DNA of 30,284 nt from CAYNTC01 sp964432925 (lineage in GTDB: Bacteria > Planctomycetota > Phycisphaerae > Sedimentisphaerales > Anaerobacaceae). The stretch spans positions 1 through 30,284 of the forward strand of contig CAYSPM010000012.1 of assembly GCA_964432925.1 (NCBI GenBank), read 5' to 3'. The position numbers were made by a program, and so were the translations under genes. Below the pieces are notes generated by a model, which was not told the origin of the DNA, did not search any database, and saw only the letters and a program-made list of their open reading frames with translations. Numbering within the stretch: the first letter of the stretch is position 1; each line of letters starts with the position of its first letter. Positions 24,845-30,284 of the stretch are shown here, one piece after another.

Positions 24845-25837
24845 ATGTACAGAATACCTAACGAATCGAATTGGCCTGAGCCATTCGTCAACAAGATAAT
24901 AAGTGATGATGCGCTAAATATATTGTCAAAGCTACCAAATGAGTGTATAGCCCTTGTTGTTACAAGTCCACCTTATTGGAACGTTGTTAACTATGGCATT
25001 AAGGGACAGATAGGACAAACCAGTTATGAACAATATCTTTCCGATCTTTTGCCAATCTGGAAAGAAACTGAGCGAGTCTTGATTCCGAACGGTAAGCTTG
25101 CGATAGTAACCCCAATTTTGCCGATTCCTAAGAAAGTCATCAATAAAAGTCATACACGTCACTTGAAGAACATAAATAATGACATCGAGCATTCTATCCT
25201 TGAAAACATCCCGAAACTTGAGAGGTTAAGCCTTTATATCTGGCAGAAGCAGACTTCCGTAAAGATGTTTGGAAGCTATCCTTATCCACCTAATATATAT
25301 GAAGACAACACGATTGAATTTATCAACGTGTATGTGAAGGCTGGTGCTCCGCCGGCTATTCCGAAAGAGGCTAAAGAGAATAGTTTGTTATCACAAGAGG
25401 AGTGGCGGAACCTGACTATGCAGGTATGGCCTATATACCCGGAGGATGTACAAAGAGCAGGAGGCCATCCGGCGCCCTTTCCAGTTGTACTGCCTCAAAG
25501 GCTTATCATGATGTACACATTCAAGGGCTGTCCCGATGCTGGATTTGAGGGAGATATTGTGCTTGACATGTTCAATGGCACAGGAGCCACGTGCGTTGCA
25601 GCCAGAGCTTTAGGGCGCAAATGGATCGGAATCGACCTTCATAGCGGTTATTGCGAGATAGCGCGGAATCGGGTTAAGTATGAGTCTGTGGATCCGCATT
25701 GCATGATGTTGGAAAAAGTCAGGGTAAAAGGAGCAGAGAATAGCAAGCAGCTTGATTTATTTACAGATAATTCGATGAAGATAAAACCCATTGTTGATAA
25801 AAAAAGAGTAAAAAATAAACATGAGGCAGTATTTTGA
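24845..25837 (+). CDS. Site-specific DNA methyltransferase, permuted (beta class), probably N4-cytosine
   Basis: A 330-residue DNA methyltransferase. The catalytic motif IV, TSPPYW (residues 40-45), comes first, and the AdoMet-binding motif I, VLDMFNGTGATCVAARALGR (Asp241, Gly245-Gly247), comes near the C-terminus, the permuted order of the beta class. SPPYW is usual for N4-cytosine enzymes, though adenine-N6 members exist. Between them lies a variable region with KMFGSYPYPPNIYEDNTIEF, a segment common to this group. It begins 20 bases after the nuclease-methylase stop in the same direction with no clear binding site, so it is probably coupled to it. It could modify the second strand of an asymmetric site or be an independent guard methylase. 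The tail is Lys-rich. Confidence 0.88.
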   Translation: MYRIPNESNWPEPFVNKIISDDALNILSKLPNECIALVVTSPPYWNVVNYGIKGQIGQTSYEQYLSDLLPIWKETERVLIPNGKLAIVTPILPIPKKVINKSHTRHLKNINNDIEHSILENIPKLERLSLYIWQKQTSVKMFGSYPYPPNIYEDNTIEFINVYVKAGAPPAIPKEAKENSLLSQEEWRNLTMQVWPIYPEDVQRAGGHPAPFPVVLPQRLIMMYTFKGCPDAGFEGDIVLDMFNGTGATCVAARALGRKWIGIDLHSGYCEIARNRVKYESVDPHCMMLEKVRVKGAENSKQLDLFTDNSMKIKPIVDKKRVKNKHEAVF

Positions 25838-25855
25838 TGGTGTACAGCAAGATAT

Positions 25856-27874
25856 ATGGAAATGCCTAAGGAATTGCAAGAAAAGTCGCTGCCGGAGATA
25901 ACGGTCAAGGCGGTCGTTTTAGGGGTGGTATTGTCGATAGTGCTGGCAGGTGCAAACGCCTATCTGGGTCTTTTTGCGGGAATGACGGTATCTGCATCAA
26001 TACCGGCAGCGGTGGTTTCAATGGGGGTGCTGAGGCTGTTTCGTCGGAGTAACATCCTGGAGAACAACATTGTGCAGACGGCGGCCTCGGCTGGCGAATC
26101 ACTGGCCGCTGGAGTGATATTTACTCTGCCGGCTTTGGTGATTATGGGTTTCTGGGAAGATTTTAGTTTTTTCTGGGTGGCAATAATTGCTGGGTTTGGC
26201 GGTACCCTCGGTGTGCTCTTTACGATACCACTGAGACGGTCGCTTATCGTCGAAGGCAAGCTGAAGTTTCCGGAAGGCATCGCCACAGCCGAGGTACTGA
26301 AAACAGGTCAGCGAGGTGGATCGGGGGTAATACACATTGCCGTTGCCTCGGTTGCGAGTGCACTATTCAAAGTCGGCGCCAGAGGCGTCGGGTTTTGGCC
26401 TGAAATAGTGGAAGGCGCCAAAGGCATTGGTGGCTCGATCGCATACTTCGGCTCGAACCTAAGTCCGGCGCTACTCTCTGTTGGGTACATCGTCGGGCTG
26501 AACATCGCCGTTCTGATTTTCATTGGTGGCGCTTGCAACTGGTTTGCTGCGATACCAATTTGTGCGGCGATGAGTGATTGGGGCGTTTATCCAGCCGAAC
26601 ATAGATTGGCAGGTCAGGCGATGTCGGCTGTGGATTTCGCTGGTCATATCTGGTCCACAAAGACGCGATACCTCGGCGTGGGTGGAATGCTGGTCGGTGG
26701 GTTGTGGACGATTCTTAAATTGAGAAAGTCCCTGATAAATGGAATCACCGGCGGCTTGAAAGCGTACCAAAGCGTGCGCGGTGGCGAAAGTACTGTTGCG
26801 AGAACCGAAAGAGATATGTCTATGAGATGGGTTCTGGTTTTGATAGCAGGCTCGGTGGTTCCGTTGTTTCTCGTTTACCAGGTATTTGTCAAAGACATTA
26901 CAGTGTCACTATTTATGGCTGTGACGATGCTTGTGGCGGGCTTTGTGTTCTCGGCGGTTGCAGGGTATATGGCGGGTCTGGTGGGTTCGTCGAACAATCC
27001 TATTTCAGGGGTGACAATTGCGACTGTGGTTGTTTCGTCGCTGCTTCTGGTTGTGCTTATGGGCAGGGCAAATACTAGTGGACCGGCTGCTGCGATTATA
27101 ATTGGCAGTGTTGTCTGCTGTGCTGCGGCTATAGCTGGTGACAATATGCAGGACCTAAAGGCAGGCTATATCGTTGGAGCTACTCCCTGGCGGCAACAGG
27201 TAATGCAGATTGTAGGGACTGTATCAGGCGCCTTGGTAATAGCGCCGGTGCTTATGCTCTTGTACAAGGCTTATGGTTTCAAAGGTCAGGCTGGGGCTGG
27301 TCCTGACGCTCTTACTGCTGTGCAGGCGAATCTGATGGCTTCTGTTGCACAGGGCGTATTTTATGGTGGATTGCCATGGCGATTTGTCTGGATTGGAGCG
27401 ATTGCCGCAGTAGGTGTGATTGTACTAGACGAGTATTTAGTGCGGCGAGGCAGCTCATTTCGCACGCCGGTCCTGGCGGTGGCGATTGGCATCTATCTAC
27501 CCTTAGAGTTAGAGGTGCCGATTTTTGTTGGGGGACTTATCAGCTATGCGGTCAAGGCATACCATAGCAGGAGAGAGACAAACCAAGCGCAAGTTGAGAA
27601 AGCAGGGCGAAATGGACTGCTGTTTGCATCGGGACTGATAACCGGAGAAGCGTTGATGGGTATCCTTTTAGCAATACCAATTATCCTGCTTAAGCAGGTT
27701 GGTATTTCTCTGCCTTTGTTTGATATTGACAGACTCATCGTAACATTACTTGGTCTTTTTGGAATAAGGTTGCCCTTTACCTTGCCGGTGGGCGCGGTAC
27801 TGGGAATAGCGCTGCTGGTAGGTATTGCATACTGGCTGTATCGCATCGCACGTGGTAGAAAGGTGATAACCTAA
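25856..27874 (+). CDS. OPT family oligopeptide transporter
   Basis: An inner-membrane carrier of the oligopeptide-transporter superfamily (OPT; YSL-like members move metal chelates). It has 672 residues and about 14-16 helices. Recognisable blocks are GANAYLGLFAGMTVSASIPA near the start, ENNIVQTAASAGESLAAGVIFTLP (the conserved NIVQT segment), KLKFPEGIATAEVLK, GDNMQDLKAGYIVGATPWRQ, and the late ELEVPIFVGGLISY. It starts 18 bases after the methyltransferase stop in the same frame, ATG 25856 or 25862, with no strong Shine-Dalgarno. The close spacing could be true co-transcription or the result of the R-M genes having landed directly upstream. The substrate may be peptides or a metal complex. Confidence 0.9.
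   Translation: MEMPKELQEKSLPEITVKAVVLGVVLSIVLAGANAYLGLFAGMTVSASIPAAVVSMGVLRLFRRSNILENNIVQTAASAGESLAAGVIFTLPALVIMGFWEDFSFFWVAIIAGFGGTLGVLFTIPLRRSLIVEGKLKFPEGIATAEVLKTGQRGGSGVIHIAVASVASALFKVGARGVGFWPEIVEGAKGIGGSIAYFGSNLSPALLSVGYIVGLNIAVLIFIGGACNWFAAIPICAAMSDWGVYPAEHRLAGQAMSAVDFAGHIWSTKTRYLGVGGMLVGGLWTILKLRKSLINGITGGLKAYQSVRGGESTVARTERDMSMRWVLVLIAGSVVPLFLVYQVFVKDITVSLFMAVTMLVAGFVFSAVAGYMAGLVGSSNNPISGVTIATVVVSSLLLVVLMGRANTSGPAAAIIIGSVVCCAAAIAGDNMQDLKAGYIVGATPWRQQVMQIVGTVSGALVIAPVLMLLYKAYGFKGQAGAGPDALTAVQANLMASVAQGVFYGGLPWRFVWIGAIAAVGVIVLDEYLVRRGSSFRTPVLAVAIGIYLPLELEVPIFVGGLISYAVKAYHSRRETNQAQVEKAGRNGLLFASGLITGEALMGILLAIPIILLKQVGISLPLFDIDRLIVTLLGLFGIRLPFTLPVGAVLGIALLVGIAYWLYRIARGRKVIT
27673..27706. 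repeat. Nested palindrome inside OPT gene
   Basis: CCTGCTTAAGCAGG (27685-27698) is a perfect 14-base palindrome. It is enclosed by AATACCAA (27673-27680) and TTGGTATT (27699-27706), with a four-base bulge on the left side. It encodes an ordinary transmembrane stretch, so its origin may be chance. Confidence 0.75.
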
Positions 27875-28145
27875 CCACGACAAATAGATTCGGACAATTC
27901 CGGTTGGTGTGGCTATTTAGTCAAACTGATACAAGGCTTTTGGCCGAGCAAATCCAAACTTACCAGAGACCTGAGTTTTCCGTTTGTCTGTCGTAGCTGA
28001 TCTTATCGGATTTGCACTGGGGACAGAATCGAAAAATCATATTGAGTTTCATCACAAGACCGGCCAGCAATACTCAGGGCGCGGCCCAAGGGTCGATCTT
28101 ATAGAAGTATCGGTAGCCTTTGTGCTGCTTGAGTAAAGGGCGAAA
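27875..28145. other. Intergenic region between OPT gene and tRNA-Ser
   Basis: About 270 bases. No gene supported; an open plus-strand stretch of about 45 codons ends at about 28135 but has no start signal. No clear terminator after the OPT gene was seen. Confidence 0.4.
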
Positions 28146-28233
28146 CGGAGAGGGCGGGATTCGAACCCGCGGTACCCGTAAAGGGCACACCGGTTTTCGA
28201 AACCGGCTCGATAAGCCACTCCGACACCTCTCC
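28146..28233 (-). tRNA. tRNA-Ser(CGA)
   Basis: On the minus strand the acceptor arms GGAGAGG (28227-28233) and CCTCTCC (28147-28153) pair perfectly, with discriminator G. The anticodon stem CCGGT/ACCGG holds loop TTCGAAA, anticodon CGA, reading UCG serine codons. The T arm GCGGG-TTCGAAT-CCCGC is canonical, and a long variable arm (GCCC/GGGT stem) gives the class II shape expected of tRNA-Ser. CCA is not encoded. Length is 88. Confidence 0.96.
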
Positions 28234-28546
28234 GAATGCTCATTAGATGCTATCTCAAGCCTTCAAAGTATGCCAATACACCGGTTTGTTGAAAGGCTCG
28301 TGGTACTATTTTATCAGGTTGTCACCGGCGCAGTTAGCTACTTAAATATTACGGACCAATTTTTAACAAACAGTTGATACGAAGCAAACGTAATATTTAT
28401 GGTTACTCTACATCGGAAAGGCCATTATTTCAAGTAAATTGGATGTAGGCATTACGGATCCTATGAATATGTACGTTTGACATGCAGGGCTTGCGTTTGG
28501 AAAATATATACACAAATCGAAAGAACTGAGCGAGAATAGCAAGGCG
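28234..28546. other. Intergenic region between tRNA-Ser and FHA-GAF gene
   Basis: About 310 AT-rich bases holding the upstream regions of both divergent units. No clear gene, repeat or promoter pair was recognised. Confidence 0.4.
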
Positions 28547-29404
28547 ATGCGTTTGGTAGTAAAACAACATGGTAAAATCGTTAACGAATTTCGATTCGTA
28601 AAGGGGCCTGTCTACATCGGCAGGCATACACATTGCCAAGTTCTTTTGCCTGACAGAACAGTGTCGAGACAACATGCGGTTATCTTTAGCACCCAGCCTG
28701 GCAAGTGGGATGTTGAAGACCTCGATTCAGCTAACAAGACATATCTTAATGATAAAATCATTCACAAAGCAGAGATAAAAAGTGGCGACTGGCTTCGTAT
28801 AGGCGATTTTACCATTGGAATTGACCTTGAAGAATCTGTTGAGCCGGATAAGGCAATCCATCTGGAAGACACGCTGGTACCACCTTCACGAAAACCTCAG
28901 ATAATAACAAGAACGCTCGATTTTGAGCATGCTCCAGGCATACAACTGCCGGGTAAAAGGCTCAAAGACTTCGTAGAGGCTACCGAAGCAATCTCCAAGG
29001 CGAACGGCCTTGGTGAAGTGCTCGAAGTCCTATCGAACACAGCTTCAACGCAGTTTGCTGCATATCGCACCTGGTGCGCCCTTCGGAACGACCCTACAGG
29101 TCCAATGACCGAACATGCAGGCAAAAAACGGGATGGCCAAGAGTTCCAGCCAACAAGTAAAGGACTCGAGGAAAGAATCGATCGAGCAGCCGAAGATGGC
29201 AGATTCTTGTTGATGTTAGCCCCCGATCCACACGGTGGCCAAATGATGCGCTCTGCAATGATAGCACCGATATTGGGCGCGGCTGGTTGCTTTGGTGTCC
29301 TCTATATTGAAAACGATATGAGCCGGGAGCATTATAGTCTGAGTGATCTTGACTACCTTATGCTCATCTCAATTCATACCGCAGCCATCTTGGCAAACTT
29401 CTAA
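28547..29404 (+). CDS. FHA-GAF domain signalling protein
   Basis: A 285-residue soluble protein. Residues 1-95 are a forkhead-associated domain, which binds phosphothreonine peptides: VYIGRHTHCQVLLPD and TVSRQHAVI, then the NKTYLNDKII loop. A linker of about 50 residues follows, then a GAF-type sensor domain from about residue 140 to the end (FVEATEAISKANGLGEVLEV; CFGVLYIENDMSREHYSLSD; LDYLMLISIHTAAILANF). The same pairing heads adenylate cyclases and sigma-54 activators, but no output domain follows, so it probably acts by recruiting phosphorylated partners. AAGG just ahead of ATG 28547 is a poor binding site. No kinase gene lies in the window. Confidence 0.88.
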   Translation: MRLVVKQHGKIVNEFRFVKGPVYIGRHTHCQVLLPDRTVSRQHAVIFSTQPGKWDVEDLDSANKTYLNDKIIHKAEIKSGDWLRIGDFTIGIDLEESVEPDKAIHLEDTLVPPSRKPQIITRTLDFEHAPGIQLPGKRLKDFVEATEAISKANGLGEVLEVLSNTASTQFAAYRTWCALRNDPTGPMTEHAGKKRDGQEFQPTSKGLEERIDRAAEDGRFLLMLAPDPHGGQMMRSAMIAPILGAAGCFGVLYIENDMSREHYSLSDLDYLMLISIHTAAILANF

Positions 29405-29452
29405 GTGCCTGCACCACGAAAGACAGTCGGACGTTAGGCAAAGAAAGACGCA

Positions 29453-29914
29453 CTATTGCCTTTTGTATTTTCCCATGAGCTGGCCCTGTGCGAGGATGTG
29501 ACCTTCCATAGCTTTGAGAAGGTCCGGCTTGCGGGCTCCTGCAGGCAAATCAATTTCGCTATCCAGCGCGTAAATCTTAAAGTAGTAGCGGTGGGTGCCG
29601 CTTGGTGGACAAGGTCCGCCGTAACCGGTCCTGCCAAAGTCACTTGTACCCTGTTTGGCCCCGTTGGGCAATGTCTCACCGGTTGGAACGTTTTCTGTTA
29701 ATTCCCTTATTTCAGCCGGCAGATTGAACAGAACCCAGTGTACGAAAGTGCCCATAGGTGCATCGGGATCATCACATATAACAGCAAGGCTCTTGGTATC
29801 TTCGGGCGCGCTGTCCCATTGCAACGGCGGCGAGACATCGGCCCCATCACAGGTGTATTTCGATGGAATCGAACCACCATCCTGAAAAGCTGAACTTGTA
29901 ACTTTAATATCCAT
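29453..29914 (-). CDS. YbhB/YbcL family PEBP-like protein
   Basis: The bacterial branch of the phosphatidylethanolamine-binding / Raf-kinase-inhibitor-like family; the cellular role is poorly defined. It has 153 residues, a normal length. The ligand-pocket signatures are all present: AVICDDPDAPMGTFVHWVLF, then GRTGYGGPCPPSGTHRYYFK, with the usual start (VTSSAFQDGGSIPSKYTCDG). There is no signal peptide, so it is probably cytoplasmic. AAAGGAGG lies about eight bases before ATG 29914 on the minus strand, one of the strongest binding sites in the window. It converges on the FHA-GAF gene with 48 bases between stops. Confidence 0.93.
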   Translation of the reverse strand: MDIKVTSSAFQDGGSIPSKYTCDGADVSPPLQWDSAPEDTKSLAVICDDPDAPMGTFVHWVLFNLPAEIRELTENVPTGETLPNGAKQGTSDFGRTGYGGPCPPSGTHRYYFKIYALDSEIDLPAGARKPDLLKAMEGHILAQGQLMGKYKRQ

Positions 29915-30284
29915 TTTACTGCCTCCTTTCGATGGTAAATTAGCTTATCCAGCATCCATGCATAAACAATCAATTAAGTATGCACCATAGAGTATATGCG
30001 CTCTTTCACATAACTATGGACTCCATGTGCAGCTCACAGAACCTCGGGAACTTTTATAAGCCAGAGGCTTACTTATTTCATAATACACGCATCATACAGT
30101 CAAGTCCAACCTCTCGGGCAAAGAAATTTCATTGGTTGAGCGCAGATATTTCGCATTTGGGGTCGATTTTAGCTAACAGCATGATTTTTCGAAGGGTGTA
30201 ACTTTATTATTGCTAACGTCCACTATCCTGTTAGAAGGGTACTGAGGTGGTGCTCAAAACGAAAGTTCATAAGTAAAGTAAAGA
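29915..30284. other. Terminal region without a supported gene
   Basis: 370 bases upstream of the PEBP-like gene. A 73-codon plus-strand open stretch (29980-30201) has no binding site and no recognisable motif. The PEBP promoter should lie here, but no convincing consensus pair was seen. Confidence 0.4.

Noticed and set aside
28120..28377. Plus-strand open frame containing GEGGIRTRGT
   Set aside because: It is the antisense translation of the tRNA-Ser gene, a familiar annotation artefact.
29980..30201. Plus-strand 73-codon frame at the end of the window
   Set aside because: No binding site, unusual composition, and no homology that I recognise.
1..30284. Searched by eye for CRISPR arrays, insertion sequences, integrases and attachment sites
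   Set aside because: No direct-repeat/spacer series, transposase or integrase was found. The tRNA-Ser lies next to no integrase gene, and no duplicated tRNA end was seen nearby.

Overview
The window most likely comes from a Planctomycetota genome, probably near Phycisphaerae/Sedimentisphaerales. This is an inference from gene content: flagellar regulation genes surrounded by small unrecognised proteins, an MJ0042-type zinc ribbon, a PD40/TolB-like secreted propeller, SUMF1-domain lipoproteins and an FHA-GAF protein. No rRNA or marker gene settles it. Two runs of exactly 100 Ns (11564-11663 and 16847-16946) show a draft scaffold, and each interrupts genes.

Layout. (1) 1-4976, plus strand: the end of a flagellar cluster. 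It holds the C-terminal two thirds of flhA, a small two-helix membrane protein, fliA (sigma-28), two small unknown proteins, two lipoproteins and an 89-residue FlgM-like protein. (2) 5130-6782: an HPP-family membrane protein, about 535 bases of noncoding DNA, a tiny zinc-ribbon protein and a convergent membrane-anchored coiled-coil protein. (3) 7027-11845, minus strand: a complete tripartite efflux operon in the order adaptor, ATPase, MacB-like permease, TolC-like lipoprotein, with every junction overlapping. (4) 12462-18021, plus strand: a secreted beta-propeller, a SUMF1-domain lipoprotein fused in frame to a histone-deacetylase-family enzyme, an MBOAT O-acyltransferase and an SGNH-type protein. 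Acyl addition and removal enzymes sit side by side. (5) 18007-27874: a POT peptide transporter (minus), an exported M2 (ACE-like) dipeptidase, a two-gene restriction-modification module and an OPT oligopeptide transporter. This reads as a peptide-scavenging locus with an R-M module inside it. (6) 27875-30284: tRNA-Ser(CGA), an FHA-GAF protein and a YbhB/PEBP-like protein.

How the genes work together. FliA and the FlgM-like protein would form the sigma/anti-sigma switch for late flagellar genes, and the lipoproteins between them are candidates for envelope parts of the motor. The efflux genes make one machine. POT, M2 and OPT would supply peptides: the dipeptidase cuts them outside the cytoplasm and the two carriers import products.

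The most interesting item is the SUMF1-HDAC open reading frame. It carries a strong internal Shine-Dalgarno and ATG exactly at the domain junction, so it could yield both an exported fusion and a cytoplasmic deacetylase, or it could record a very recent gene fusion or a sequence error. Other notable items are degenerate heptamer repeats in two promoter regions, a perfect 36-base hairpin inside the SGNH gene, and a helicase-less nuclease-methylase-specificity protein paired with a permuted SPPY methyltransferase.
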